DNA of 64,000 nucleotides, from assembly GCF_023022985.1 (NCBI RefSeq), contig NZ_CP095461.1:434001-498000 (forward strand), given 5' to 3'. Source of the DNA: Arthrobacter gengyunqii (lineage in GTDB: Bacteria; Actinomycetota; Actinomycetes; Actinomycetales; Micrococcaceae). The position numbers and the translations under genes were made by a program. Numbering within the stretch: position 1 is the stretch's first letter; each line of letters starts with the position of its first letter. Below the pieces are notes generated by a model. That model was given only the letters and a program-made list of their open reading frames with translations, had not been told where the DNA came from and made no database searches. Below, piece by piece: positions 44,909-53,984 of the stretch.

Positions 44909-47900
44909 GTGCACGACAACCGTGAACTGGTGGAAGCACGAATCAACAGGTTTCTCCGGGAACGGCTGCCCGGAAACCTCTGGCGGGACCGGAGGCCGGC
45001 GGAACTGGCAGTCTGGCAGGCGCCGGGGGAGCCGGTTCCCTTTTCCCAGGCCGTCCATCAGGAGTTTTTGCCCTTTGCCGCCGGCCAGGCCTGGGGCGCT
45101 CCCTGGGGAACCACCTGGTTCCGCATCTCGGGTACGGTTCCGCTGGAATGGCGGGGCCCCGGAGCAGGCCGGCCGGAACTGCTCATCGACCTGGGGTTCA
45201 GCGGCGACGGCCCCGGCTTTGAGGCGGAAGCACTGGTGTACACGCCGTCGGGAGACATCGTGAAGGCCGTGGAACCGCGCAACCTGTACGTCCCGCTGCG
45301 GCAGCAGCCGGGGAAATCCTTTGAGTTTTATGTGGAAGCAGCGTCCAATCCAAACATCATTTCCGGCTTCACCTACGCGCCAACACCATTGGGAGATCCG
45401 GCGACCGCGGGCGGGAACCCGCTGTACGTGTTCCGCGGGGCGGATGCTGCTCTGCTGGATGTCGAGGCGTGGAACTTGGCGCAGGATTTCTGGACCCTCA
45501 ACGGTCTGATGCATGAATTGCCGATGGACCTTCCCCGGAGGTATGACATCCTCCGGGCCATGGAACGGGCGGTCACTGCCGTCGACCCGTCTGATGTCTC
45601 CGGAACCGCAACGGCAGCCCGGGCAGAGCTTGCCGAAGTGCTGTCCACACCCGCCAACGCCAGCGCGCATCGCGTGCACGCCGTCGGGCACGCCCACATT
45701 GACAGTGCCTGGCTGTGGCCGGTGCGGGAGACGGTTCGCAAAGTCGCCCGCACCTTCGCCAATGTGCTGGAGCTGATGGAGCAGGATCCCGAGTTTGTTT
45801 TCACCGCATCCTCTGCCCAGCAGTACGCCTGGCTCAAGCAGTACTATCCGGATCTGTTCTCCCGGGTCGCGGAAAAGGTGGCCACCGGCCGGTTTGTGCC
45901 CACCGGGGGCATGTGGGTGGAGGCCGACACCAACCTGCCCGGAGGCGAGGCGATGGCCCGGCAGTTCCTGGCCGGAAAGAAGTTCTTCCTCGAGAACTTC
46001 GGCGTCGAATCAGAGGTCGTATGGCTGCCGGACTCCTTTGGATACTCTGCGGCGCTGCCGCAAATCGCCCGGGCGGCCAACTGCCGCTGGTTCCTGACCC
46101 AGAAGATCTCCTGGAATGAGACCAACGTGGTGCCGCACAGCACGTTCCGCTGGGAAGGAATCGACGGATCCTCCCTGTTCACGCATTTTCCGCCGGTGGA
46201 CACCTACAATTCCGACCTGTCCGGGCGGGAACTGGCCCGTGCCCAGCGCGGGTACAAGGAGAAGGGGTTTGCAAACACTTCGCTGGTGCCGTTCGGGTGG
46301 GGCGACGGCGGCGGCGGGCCAACCCGGGAAATGCTGGCTGCCGCCCGCCGCACCGCTTCGTTGGAGGGATCACCCGCAGTAAGGCTGTCCAGCCCGGTGC
46401 ACTTTTTTGCCGTGGCGGAGGCTGAGCTGAAGGACCCGGCGGTCTGGTCCGGAGAGCTGTACTTGGAGTTCCACCGCGGCACCTACACCAGCCAGGCCAA
46501 TACCAAGAAGGGCAACCGCCGCAGTGAGCACCTGCTGCGCGAGGCCGAGCTGTGGGCGGTGGCAGCCTTCCTGGCCACGGAAGCCGACTATCCCTATGAC
46601 GCTCTGGAACAGGCCTGGCAGACGGTCCTGTTGCAGCAGTTCCACGACATCCTGCCGGGAACCTCCATCGCCTGGGTGTATCAGGAGGCGGAGCGGAACT
46701 ATGCACTGGTGTCGGCCGGGCTTGAGGACCTGATCGAGCACTCGGCGCGGGCGCTGCTGGGCGACGGAGACCGGACGGCGGCGCTCAATGCCGGCCCGTT
46801 CGCCGCGGCAGGGGTGGCTGCCGGGGGCGCAGGACCGGTGCCCGGACCGGCTCCCTGGACGTGGCAGCGTTCCACCGAGGGCTGGGTTATCGGCAGCGAC
46901 CGGCTGCAGCTCGTCGTGGACGGGGAGGGGCTGTTCCGTTCCCTCACCGAGCTTCCCGGCGGCCGCGACGCCTTCCTGCCGGGGCGGCCGGGCAACCTGT
47001 TCCAGCTGTTCCGGGACACCCCCAACCAGTGGGACGCCTGGGACCTGGATGCCTCCTACAAGTACAGCACCACGGATCTCATGCAGCCGGATGCCATGGA
47101 CGTCGAGGAGGGCAGCGGAGGCCGGACCCTTCGACTTACACGCTCCTTCGGGAACTCGTCGATCGTCCAGCGGATCTCCCTCAGCCCCGACGGAACGGCG
47201 GTGGACCTGGAGGTGGAGGTGGACTGGCACGAGCAGCAAAAGCTGCTGAAGTTTGCCTTTCCCCTGGATGTGCACGCCGCCCAGGCGGCCTCGGAAATCC
47301 AGTTTGGCCATCTGTACCGCCCTACGCATGCCAACACCTCCTGGGATGCGGCACGTTTTGAAACGGTGGCACACCGGTGGATCCATGTGGGGGAACCCGG
47401 TTACGGGGTGGCGGTGGCCAATGATTCCACCTACGGACATGACACCTTCCGCGAGCTGGTGGGCAGCAGGAGCTGCACCACGGTGCGGCTTTCCCTGCTC
47501 CGGGGGCCGCTGTTTCCGGATCCCATGGCCGATCAGGGCCGGCACAGCTTCCGGTTTTCACTGCGGCCCGCGGCAAGCATCGCGGACGCGCTCGCCGAGG
47601 GATACCGGCTGAATCTTCCCCTTCGACAGATCAGCGGAGTGTCCCGCACTTCGCTGGACCCGGTTGTTGCCGTGGACAACCCGGCAGTGGTGGTGGAAGC
47701 GGTCAAGCTTGCCGAAGACCGCAGTGGCGACGTGATCGTGCGGCTGTATGAGGCGCACGGCGGCCGGGCCGGAGCGCAGGTCCGGGCGGGCTTTGCCTTT
47801 GACGCCGTGGCGGCTGCGGATCTGCTGGAGCGTCCGCTGGCTCCCGGATCGCCGCTCACCGGCCGGACCGGGGCAGGGGAAGCGGTGGGGCTGCTGCTTC

Positions 47901-47986
47901 ATCCGTTCGAGATCGTCACCCTGAGGTTTCGGCGCGGGGGGCGGCAGGGCAGCGAAAAGACCAGCGCCGAAGGCATGAAAAACTGA
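44909..47986 (+). CDS. GH38 alpha-mannosidase
   Basis: A 1025-residue glycoside hydrolase removing alpha-mannose residues. The N-terminal ~250 residues form a beta-sandwich; the catalytic barrel starts at VGHAHIDSAWLWP (~258), whose His and Asp bind zinc. The nucleophile Asp is in WLPDSFGYSAALP (~373) and a further zinc His in QQFHDILPG (~576). The C-terminal half is the all-beta GH38 domain. Length and architecture match bacterial family members. No signal peptide, so cytoplasmic. GTG 44909 has a GGGTAGG site upstream. The enzyme would act on imported manno-oligosaccharides; no transporter is adjacent. Confidence 0.93.
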   Translation: MHDNRELVEARINRFLRERLPGNLWRDRRPAELAVWQAPGEPVPFSQAVHQEFLPFAAGQAWGAPWGTTWFRISGTVPLEWRGPGAGRPELLIDLGFSGDGPGFEAEALVYTPSGDIVKAVEPRNLYVPLRQQPGKSFEFYVEAASNPNIISGFTYAPTPLGDPATAGGNPLYVFRGADAALLDVEAWNLAQDFWTLNGLMHELPMDLPRRYDILRAMERAVTAVDPSDVSGTATAARAELAEVLSTPANASAHRVHAVGHAHIDSAWLWPVRETVRKVARTFANVLELMEQDPEFVFTASSAQQYAWLKQYYPDLFSRVAEKVATGRFVPTGGMWVEADTNLPGGEAMARQFLAGKKFFLENFGVESEVVWLPDSFGYSAALPQIARAANCRWFLTQKISWNETNVVPHSTFRWEGIDGSSLFTHFPPVDTYNSDLSGRELARAQRGYKEKGFANTSLVPFGWGDGGGGPTREMLAAARRTASLEGSPAVRLSSPVHFFAVAEAELKDPAVWSGELYLEFHRGTYTSQANTKKGNRRSEHLLREAELWAVAAFLATEADYPYDALEQAWQTVLLQQFHDILPGTSIAWVYQEAERNYALVSAGLEDLIEHSARALLGDGDRTAALNAGPFAAAGVAAGGAGPVPGPAPWTWQRSTEGWVIGSDRLQLVVDGEGLFRSLTELPGGRDAFLPGRPGNLFQLFRDTPNQWDAWDLDASYKYSTTDLMQPDAMDVEEGSGGRTLRLTRSFGNSSIVQRISLSPDGTAVDLEVEVDWHEQQKLLKFAFPLDVHAAQAASEIQFGHLYRPTHANTSWDAARFETVAHRWIHVGEPGYGVAVANDSTYGHDTFRELVGSRSCTTVRLSLLRGPLFPDPMADQGRHSFRFSLRPAASIADALAEGYRLNLPLRQISGVSRTSLDPVVAVDNPAVVVEAVKLAEDRSGDVIVRLYEAHGGRAGAQVRAGFAFDAVAAADLLERPLAPGSPLTGRTGAGEAVGLLLHPFEIVTLRFRRGGRQGSEKTSAEGMKN

Positions 47987-47990
47987 AGGC

Positions 47991-48629
47991 ATGCAACCCA
48001 GTGACACCGTCCAGCCGATCGTCCTGCTCGTGGATAAGGAAGACCCCGCCGCCCACCTCGATGCGGTGGCCGCGGCAGCGGTGGCGAGCGTGAGCGCCTA
48101 CGCCCGGCGGGAGGAGGACGAGGCCTGGGACAACTGGGTGTACGGCCGGTTCACGAAGTCGGTCCGCCGCGCGGGACCCAAGGTATTCGAGAAGATGGCG
48201 GCTTCCGCGCCGTCAGGGACCGTCGCCGTCGGCCGGGCGAAGGCAGTGGCCTTTGAGCCGGTGAGCTATGAGGAGATGCCCAAGAAGCTGCGTGCGCTGC
48301 AGGTTTCGGGCACGCACCTGCCGGACGGCGAGCCCGTGCCCGGCAGCCAGGGAACGCCGCTCATTGTGGTGAACGCTGATCTTGAAATGTCCACGGGCAA
48401 AGCGGGTGCGCAGGCTGCGCACGCCCTGATGGCCTGGTACCTCACACTCTCGGCGGAGGAGCGCACTGCCTGGTACGACGACGGCGGCCGGGCCAGCGTC
48501 CGGCTTGCCGCGGGCGCGGAGTTTGAGGCGCTGGCGAAAGCGCCGGGAGCAGGACCGCTGATCGTGGACGCCGGGATGACGGAGATCGCTCCCAATACGG
48601 CCACCGCGTTTGTCGCGGCCGCCAAATAA
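47991..48629 (+). CDS. Pth2-like (peptidyl-tRNA hydrolase type II fold) protein
   Basis: A 212-residue protein. The C-terminal half carries VVNADLEMSTGKAGAQAAHA (~124-143), the Lys-x-x-x-Q-x-x-HA pattern of PTH2 enzymes, and PLIVDAGMTEIAPNTATAFV (~185) corresponding to the conserved D-AG-T-I-PGT segment. The N-terminal ~100 residues (EAWDNWVYGRFTKSVRR) are an actinobacterial extension. It may release peptides from tRNA or be a non-canonical relative. It begins 4 bases after the alpha-mannosidase stop codon, so they are probably co-transcribed although functionally unrelated. Confidence 0.82.
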   Translation: MQPSDTVQPIVLLVDKEDPAAHLDAVAAAAVASVSAYARREEDEAWDNWVYGRFTKSVRRAGPKVFEKMAASAPSGTVAVGRAKAVAFEPVSYEEMPKKLRALQVSGTHLPDGEPVPGSQGTPLIVVNADLEMSTGKAGAQAAHALMAWYLTLSAEERTAWYDDGGRASVRLAAGAEFEALAKAPGAGPLIVDAGMTEIAPNTATAFVAAAK

Positions 48630-48670
48630 GACGGCGGCCGCGGCTCTGCGCAGGTCCGGCGCGCTGGGAC

Positions 48671-49132
48671 TTAGGCGAGGCGGCTGCGGACGATCTCGCT
48701 GACAGCCTTGCCGTCAAAGCGGCCGGCAACCTTGGCGGTGACCGGCTTCATGACCGCACCCATCTGGCGCATGGTCAGTTCCGTGCCGTCGGCCGTCAGT
48801 TCCGCCACGGCTTCATCCACGATGGCTTCGACGTCAGCGGCGGTCAGCGGGGCCGGCAGGTAGGCTTCGATGATTTCAGCTTCGGCGATTTCGGCGGCTC
48901 CGCGTTCTTTTTCGCCAGCCTCCAAGTAGATTCCTGCGGTGTCGCGGCGCTTGGCGGCTTCCTTCTGCAGGAGCGAAACAACCTGGGCATCGTCGAGTTC
49001 CACTGGGGTCTTGCCGGACTTTTCCCGGGTTTCGATTTCACCCAGGACGTTGCGGACCGTCATCAGGGCCGTGCGGTTGCCGGCCTTCATATGGGTTTTC
49101 ATGTCGGACTGGAGCTGCTCTTTGAGTGTCAT
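48671..49132 (-). CDS. GatB/YqeY domain protein
   Basis: A 153-residue YqeY-family protein: KEQLQSDMKTHMKAGNRTAL at the start, VRNVLGEIETREKSGKTPVE in the first helical domain and the C-terminal GatB-like tail domain (EIIEAYLPAPLT, GAVMKPVTAKVAGRFDGKAV). The family resembles the tRNA-binding tail of the aminoacyl-tRNA amidotransferase subunit GatB, but stand-alone YqeY function is not settled. Full length for the family. Stands alone. Confidence 0.92.
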   Translation of the reverse strand: MTLKEQLQSDMKTHMKAGNRTALMTVRNVLGEIETREKSGKTPVELDDAQVVSLLQKEAAKRRDTAGIYLEAGEKERGAAEIAEAEIIEAYLPAPLTAADVEAIVDEAVAELTADGTELTMRQMGAVMKPVTAKVAGRFDGKAVSEIVRSRLA

Positions 49133-49195
49133 GCGGACTCGTTTCCGGTGAAGATTATTGAAGTGTGTTCTTCCTATGATCTCAGCTATGTGCTC

Positions 49196-49894
49196 TCAGC
49201 CGGGAGCGTCCGCCGCGGCGGCACAGACCAAACGGGTTCGCACGCCGAGGGACCGCAGATCACCGCCGGGCAACAGGGCATCGCCCAGAAGGGAACGCCC
49301 CAGCACGACGGCGGCGGCCCCGGCGGCCAGCCAGTCGGCGACGTCACCGCACTCGATTCCGCCTCCGGGAATCACCGGGATGTCCGGCAACGCCCGCCGA
49401 AGGGCCGCAAGATAGCCCGGTCCCTGGGAACCGCCGGGAAACAGCTGCACGGCGGTGGCTCCCGTCCGCCACGCAAGATGAACCTCGCTGGGCGTCAGGG
49501 CTCCGGGGTAGCTGGCCAGCCCGATGCCACGGGCGGCATGGACCATGTCCGGAGCCACAAGCGGGGACATCACAAAATCTGCACCGGCGCCCGCCGCCCG
49601 GACTGCGTCCTCGGGTGCCAGCACCGCTCCCAAGCCCAGCTCCGCGCCGTCGGGCAATCTGGTGGCCAGCTGTTCGAGCACCGTCAGGCCGTTTCCCGCC
49701 CACGGGGACAGCGCCAGGCAGAGCACGCCGTTTTCCACCAGGGTGTCGGCGACGGCCGCAATCCTGAAGCTGTCGGGGCGGTCATGGCCGGCGGATGCAG
49801 AACCGGTCTCAAGCACAGCCACGATTCGCGTTCGCTGCAGCCCGCTGCCCATCGGCGCCCGGTTCGGCATCGGTCGAACAGGTTCCGTTGTCAT
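49196..49894 (-). CDS. KDPG aldolase-like TIM-barrel protein lacking catalytic residues
   Basis: A 232-residue (beta/alpha)8 protein matching the KDPG/KHG aldolase (Eda) pattern: GLGAVLAPEDAVRAAGAGADF (~95-115), SYPGALTPSEVHLAWRTGA (~135) and IPGGGIECGDVADWLAAGA (~178). However, the Schiff-base Lys of the family motif VKxFPA is Gln here (VQLFPG; codon at 49445-49447), and the usual catalytic Glu region (IEI/VT) is CLALSPW. It is therefore probably not an aldolase of the normal mechanism. ATG 49894 is taken as start; a TTG four codons upstream is possible. No Entner-Doudoroff genes are nearby. Confidence 0.72.
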   Translation of the reverse strand: MTTEPVRPMPNRAPMGSGLQRTRIVAVLETGSASAGHDRPDSFRIAAVADTLVENGVLCLALSPWAGNGLTVLEQLATRLPDGAELGLGAVLAPEDAVRAAGAGADFVMSPLVAPDMVHAARGIGLASYPGALTPSEVHLAWRTGATAVQLFPGGSQGPGYLAALRRALPDIPVIPGGGIECGDVADWLAAGAAAVVLGRSLLGDALLPGGDLRSLGVRTRLVCAAAADAPG

Positions 49895-49928
49895 GGGCGG
49901 GGCCAAATCATGTGCGGGCCTTTCGCAG

Positions 49929-50756
49929 CTATGAGCGTGTTCCGGGGTCTTTTTCGCCGGCTTCCACGGGGATGCCGATGATGTTGCTGCCCACCGGCAT
50001 GGGGCAGGTTCCGAACGCCGTGAAGGCGCTGGGATAGTTCACGGCCCGGTTGAAGTCCACGGTGACCGCGGACGTTCCCGGCTCCGGTGCATCGAAGACG
50101 ACTTTGCGCCATCCGGCAGTGCTTTCGTTGTTGGTGGCATCGTGGAAGGCGAGGGCCAGCCGGCCGGACCCTTCAGCGCTGACCTGCAGCCGGTATTCCT
50201 GCTCTGCCCCGGGCAGCTGCAGCATCAGCTCACCCACGGTGACATGTACGCCGTCGACGGCGGGATGCGCGGTCCGGATCGGAACCTCCACCGGCTCGGG
50301 ATAGGCCGCATACCGTCCCGGGACCACCAGATCGGAGCGGTAACCGAAGGCCGGCACACCGTCGAAATCGGTGAAGACCGCCGAGGCGGCGTCGCGGGTG
50401 CGGACCGCGCAGCGCCCGCCGCGCCTTGCCAGCTCCACGCCGATGCGCCGACCGTCCGACCCGCCGAAATACACCCACAGAAGCGATTCCTCGTCCGCCA
50501 GGGAGGCGGTGACGGTGCCGTCCACCGGGGCGCCGGTTTCGGCGAGGGTGATGCCGTCGCCGGCGGCTGCGGACAGCGTCGCTTCGGCGCCGTCCGCAGA
50601 CCAAAGGCCTGGGAGGTGGTCCAGTGCTGCAGGTTCTTCCGTCAGCCACTGCAGCGAGGTCAGGGTCAGCCAGCCATGCTCCTGCGCCAACTCGGCATCC
50701 CGTGCGCTGCGGAACCGGTGCCATTCCTCTTGAACTTCGGGCGTGGGCGTACTCAT
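49929..50756 (-). CDS. DUF1684 domain protein
   Basis: A 275-residue predicted cytoplasmic protein. Family-typical segments are the N-terminal WHRFRSARDAELAQEHGWLT, the middle RTRDAASAVFTDFDGVPAFGY and the C-terminal VDFNRAVNYPSAFTAFGTCP with PVGSNIIGIPVEAGEK. DUF1684 proteins have no assigned function. AGGAGG sits 5 bases before ATG 50756, which fixes the start and excludes a much longer upstream extension. It lies head to head with a short ORF at 50834. Confidence 0.85.
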   Translation of the reverse strand: MSTPTPEVQEEWHRFRSARDAELAQEHGWLTLTSLQWLTEEPAALDHLPGLWSADGAEATLSAAAGDGITLAETGAPVDGTVTASLADEESLLWVYFGGSDGRRIGVELARRGGRCAVRTRDAASAVFTDFDGVPAFGYRSDLVVPGRYAAYPEPVEVPIRTAHPAVDGVHVTVGELMLQLPGAEQEYRLQVSAEGSGRLALAFHDATNNESTAGWRKVVFDAPEPGTSAVTVDFNRAVNYPSAFTAFGTCPMPVGSNIIGIPVEAGEKDPGTRS

Positions 50757-50833
50757 GGGTCCTCCTGCTTGTCCGCCAAATAGTATTCGGCTCTCTGGAG
50801 GGAAGTGTAGCGGCGCGGTTTGTAGGATGAGGT

Positions 50834-51001
50834 ATGGAAACCAACGGTTCACTGCCATCTCTCGACCAGTTGCGCCACCGCCAGACCGAACTGGTGGCTG
50901 CTCTCTCGGTCGAGACCAGTACCTCGGCCCTGGCCGCGCTGAGCACGGAGCTGGAAGCTGTCCTTGAACAAATCCAGCATCACGGCGGCAGGTCTGCGTA
51001 G
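50834..51001 (+). CDS. Possible small protein (55 aa)
   Basis: An ORF reading METNGSLPSLDQLRHRQTEL... and ending HHGGRSA. It is predicted largely helical, with heptad-like Leu spacing (LDQL, ELVAAL, ALAALSTELEAVLEQI). GATGAGGT lies just before ATG. Third codon positions are G/C-rich as in neighbouring genes. I know no family for it. Supported only by composition and position in a gap that would otherwise be empty. Confidence 0.4.
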   Translation: METNGSLPSLDQLRHRQTELVAALSVETSTSALAALSTELEAVLEQIQHHGGRSA

Positions 51002-51052
51002 CGTTTGAAGCCACCGGCACGGCCCGCATGAGTGGCCCAGCCAACACCTAAA

Positions 51053-51070
51053 TATGAGCCACGCCTCATA
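51053..51070. promoter_or_regulatory. Dyad upstream of the CoA-transferase gene
   Basis: TATGAG-CCACGC-CTCATA, a 6-bp inverted repeat 39 bases before the start codon at 51110. Possible regulator site; weak evidence. Confidence 0.3.
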
Positions 51071-51109
51071 ACAGATAGGGTTGGTTGGTCCCATCTAAGA
51101 AAGGCCACC

Positions 51110-52639
51110 ATGCACGACCGCATTCACCATGAAGGACTGCTTGAGCGCAGAATGTCCGCAGAACAGGCGGCAGCGCTCATCAAGCCGGGTATGACCGTGG
51201 CGATGAGCGGGTTTACCGGCGCCGGCTATCCCAAAGCCGTTCCGCAGGCGCTTGCCATGCAAATGGAAGAAGCCCACGCCCGCGGCGAAGAGTTTCAGAT
51301 CAAAGTACTCACCGGTGCGTCCACCGCCCCCGAGCTCGACGGCGTGCTCGCGAAGGCCGGCGGCATGGAACTGCGACTTCCGTACCAGTCCGATCCCACC
51401 CTGCGGAAGCGGATCAACGACGGCGAACTGGAGTACATCGACATCCACCTGGGCCATGTGGCCCAGTACACCTGGTTTGGTTTCTACGGCCACATTGACC
51501 TTGCCGTGATCGAGGTGGTGGGCATCAACGAGGATGGCTCCCTGATCCCGTCGTCGTCCGTTGGCAACAACAAGACGTGGATCGAGCAGGCGGACAAGAT
51601 CATCCTGGAAGTGAACGTGCAGCAGGCCGCTGCCATGGACGGCATGCATGACGTGTACTACGGCACGGCACTGCCTCCGCACCGCAAGCCCATCATGCTG
51701 GTCAACCCGGATGACCGGATCGGTGAACCGTACCTTCGGCTGGACCCGGACAAGGTCATCGCCGTCGTTGAAACCGATGCCCCGGACCGCATGACCCCCT
51801 TCGCCGCACCCGATGAAACCTCCACACAGATCGCCGGGCACCTGATCGATTTCTTCGGGGACGAGATCAAAGCCGGCCGGCTGACCGACAAGCTCCTGCC
51901 GCTGCAGTCCGGTGTCGGGAACATCGCCAATGCCGTTCTGGGCGGGCTGGCCACCTCGGGGTACACCGGGCTGACCGCGTACACCGAAGTCATCCAGGAC
52001 GGGATGCTGCACCTGATCCGCGACGGCGTGATCCGGGTGGCGTCCGCAACGTCCTTCTCGCTGAGCCCAGCGGGAATCGAGGAGTTCAACTCCAACATAG
52101 AGTTCTACCGCAAGCGCATCATCCTGCGCACCCAGGAGATCTCCAACCACCCCGAACTCATCCGCCGGCTGGGCTGCATCGCCATGAACGGCATGATCGA
52201 GGCGGACATTTACGGCAACGTGAACTCCACCCACGTGGCCGGCACGGCCATGATGAACGGCATCGGCGGATCCGGCGACTTCGCCCGCAACGGCTTCCTG
52301 TCCGCGTTCCTCTCTCCGAGCACGGCCAAGGGCGGGAAAATCTCCGGCATCGTGCCCATGGTCAGCCATGTGGACCACACGGAGCATGACACCATGCTGA
52401 TCGTGACCGAGCGGGGCCTTGCGGATCTTCGCGGTCTCTCGCCCAAGCAGCGGGCCCGCACGATCATCGACAAGTGCGCGCACCCGGACTTCCAGCCCCT
52501 GCTGCAGGATTACTTCGACCGTGCCAGCCGCGAGAGCTTCGGCAAGCACACCCCGCACCTGCTGGATGAGTCGCTGTCCTGGCACCACCGGTTTGTGGAA
52601 ACCGGTGACAGCCGCCCCGCGGTGGCCGCTCAGGCGTAG
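51110..52639 (+). CDS. Acetyl-CoA hydrolase/succinyl-CoA:acetate CoA-transferase
   Basis: A 509-residue family I CoA-transferase. Features: AMSGFTGAGYPKAVP near the N-terminus (~25), the catalytic Glu in LTAYTEVIQDGML (~293), the CoA-contact loop NGIGGSGDFARNG (~381) and VTERGLADLRGLSPKQRA (~428). Enzymes of this group transfer CoA between succinyl-CoA or other acyl-CoAs and acetate, or hydrolyse acetyl-CoA; the TEVIQDG context fits the succinyl-CoA:acetate transferases. AGAAAGG precedes ATG 51110. Its partner in acetate metabolism is not visible in the window. Confidence 0.88.
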   Translation: MHDRIHHEGLLERRMSAEQAAALIKPGMTVAMSGFTGAGYPKAVPQALAMQMEEAHARGEEFQIKVLTGASTAPELDGVLAKAGGMELRLPYQSDPTLRKRINDGELEYIDIHLGHVAQYTWFGFYGHIDLAVIEVVGINEDGSLIPSSSVGNNKTWIEQADKIILEVNVQQAAAMDGMHDVYYGTALPPHRKPIMLVNPDDRIGEPYLRLDPDKVIAVVETDAPDRMTPFAAPDETSTQIAGHLIDFFGDEIKAGRLTDKLLPLQSGVGNIANAVLGGLATSGYTGLTAYTEVIQDGMLHLIRDGVIRVASATSFSLSPAGIEEFNSNIEFYRKRIILRTQEISNHPELIRRLGCIAMNGMIEADIYGNVNSTHVAGTAMMNGIGGSGDFARNGFLSAFLSPSTAKGGKISGIVPMVSHVDHTEHDTMLIVTERGLADLRGLSPKQRARTIIDKCAHPDFQPLLQDYFDRASRESFGKHTPHLLDESLSWHHRFVETGDSRPAVAAQA

Positions 52640-52698
52640 GGACACCCAGCACGGCAGCGGGCGTGCTGTTTGGGAGCAGACATGCTAGAAACGCTCAG

Positions 52699-53943
52699 AT
52701 GAGCGATTTAAGCAGCCGGTCTGCCACCCACCGTAAAGGCACCGTGCCGCTGCCCGTGTGGCTGGCCGCCGTCGCGGTCATCCTGGTGGCAGTAAACCTG
52801 CGGCCGGGCGCGACGTCAGTGGGGCCGGTCCTCGCGGAGATCCAGTCGGGTCTCGGCATGGGATCGGTCCAGGCCGGGATTCTGACCGCGTTGCCCGGCT
52901 TCACTTTTGCCGTGGTGGGAGCGCTGGCCGTGATGGTCTCGCGCAGGGCAGGCATCGCGTGGACCATCGCCCTGGGACTGGGCGTGGTGGCCGCCGGTCT
53001 GCTGATCCGCTCCGTCGTGGCCTCTCCGGTGCTGTTCATGATCCTGACGGTGCTCGCCTTCGCCGGCATGGCGATGGGCAATATCCTGGTGCCCGCCTTC
53101 ATCAAGACCCACGGCGGAACCCGGACGGCCCTGTTGAATTCGGTGTACGGCACCACTCTCGCCGTGGGTGCCACACTTCCCCTGCTGGTTGCTGCGCCGC
53201 TGGCGGGATGGGACTCCGGAGGCTGGCAGCTGAGTCTGAGGGTATGGGGGCTGGCGGCACTGGCGGCGTTTGTTCCCTGGATCCTGGTCTCGGTGCGGAG
53301 CCGCAGGGCAGTTGTGCAGACTGATGCCGGTGCGGGGCCAACGGAGCGGCTGCGGATCACATCTTCCCGGACAGCCGTGGCGCTGTGCGTGTATTTCGGC
53401 GTGCAGTCCATGCACGCCTACGTCCAGTTTGGCTGGGTACCGCAGATATACCGGGATGCCGGGTTGGAACAGGGGCATGCCGGGCTGATGGCAGCCATCA
53501 TTGCTTCGCTGGGGATAGCGGGCGGGCTGATCATGCCGGCACTGGTGGCGAGGGCACCGGGGCTGCATTTCTACATAGCCGGACTGGCAACAGCCGTGGC
53601 GGCAGGCTACCTGGGCCTGTTGCTGGCTCCCGCAACGATGCCCTGGATGTGGGCCCTGCTGCTCGGGATCGGCGGGTTTGCGTTTCCCACGGCTCTGGCC
53701 TTGATCACCGCGCGTTCACGCGACCCCCGGGTGACTGCCGAGCTGTCGGGCTTTTGCCAGCCCGTGGGCTATCTGCTGGCCGCTGTGGGGCCGTTTGCCA
53801 TCGGCGCCCTGCACGAGGCCACCGGCAGTTGGACTGTTCCTCTGGTCATTCTCATTGCGTCGGCAGCGGTCATGGCGGCCGCCGGGATCATTGCTGCGGC
53901 TCCGCGCTTTGTGGACGATCAGTTGAGGCGGCGTCCGGCCTAA
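52699..53943 (+). CDS. CynX/NimT-family MFS transporter
   Basis: A 414-residue membrane protein with about twelve helices. The first helix is followed by the family-typical VNLRPGATSVGPVLAEI, and a mid-protein loop (LVSVRSRRAVVQTDAG) separates the two halves. The N- and C-terminal halves both end in short charged loops. CynX/NimT relatives export or import cyanate, 2-nitroimidazole or other small solutes; the substrate here is unknown. ATG 52699 is selected over a GTG 12 codons upstream because the helix is then placed normally, although neither has a strong ribosome site. Confidence 0.85.
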   Translation: MSDLSSRSATHRKGTVPLPVWLAAVAVILVAVNLRPGATSVGPVLAEIQSGLGMGSVQAGILTALPGFTFAVVGALAVMVSRRAGIAWTIALGLGVVAAGLLIRSVVASPVLFMILTVLAFAGMAMGNILVPAFIKTHGGTRTALLNSVYGTTLAVGATLPLLVAAPLAGWDSGGWQLSLRVWGLAALAAFVPWILVSVRSRRAVVQTDAGAGPTERLRITSSRTAVALCVYFGVQSMHAYVQFGWVPQIYRDAGLEQGHAGLMAAIIASLGIAGGLIMPALVARAPGLHFYIAGLATAVAAGYLGLLLAPATMPWMWALLLGIGGFAFPTALALITARSRDPRVTAELSGFCQPVGYLLAAVGPFAIGALHEATGSWTVPLVILIASAAVMAAAGIIAAAPRFVDDQLRRRPA

Positions 53944-53984
53944 CCCGGTGTCCGGCCAGTCCTGTGTGACCCGGGCCCGACCGG

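Noticed and set aside
51095..52645. A 516-codon ORF antisense to the CoA-transferase gene
   Set aside because: Exact overlap with a conserved enzyme and no recognisable product; GC-driven shadow.
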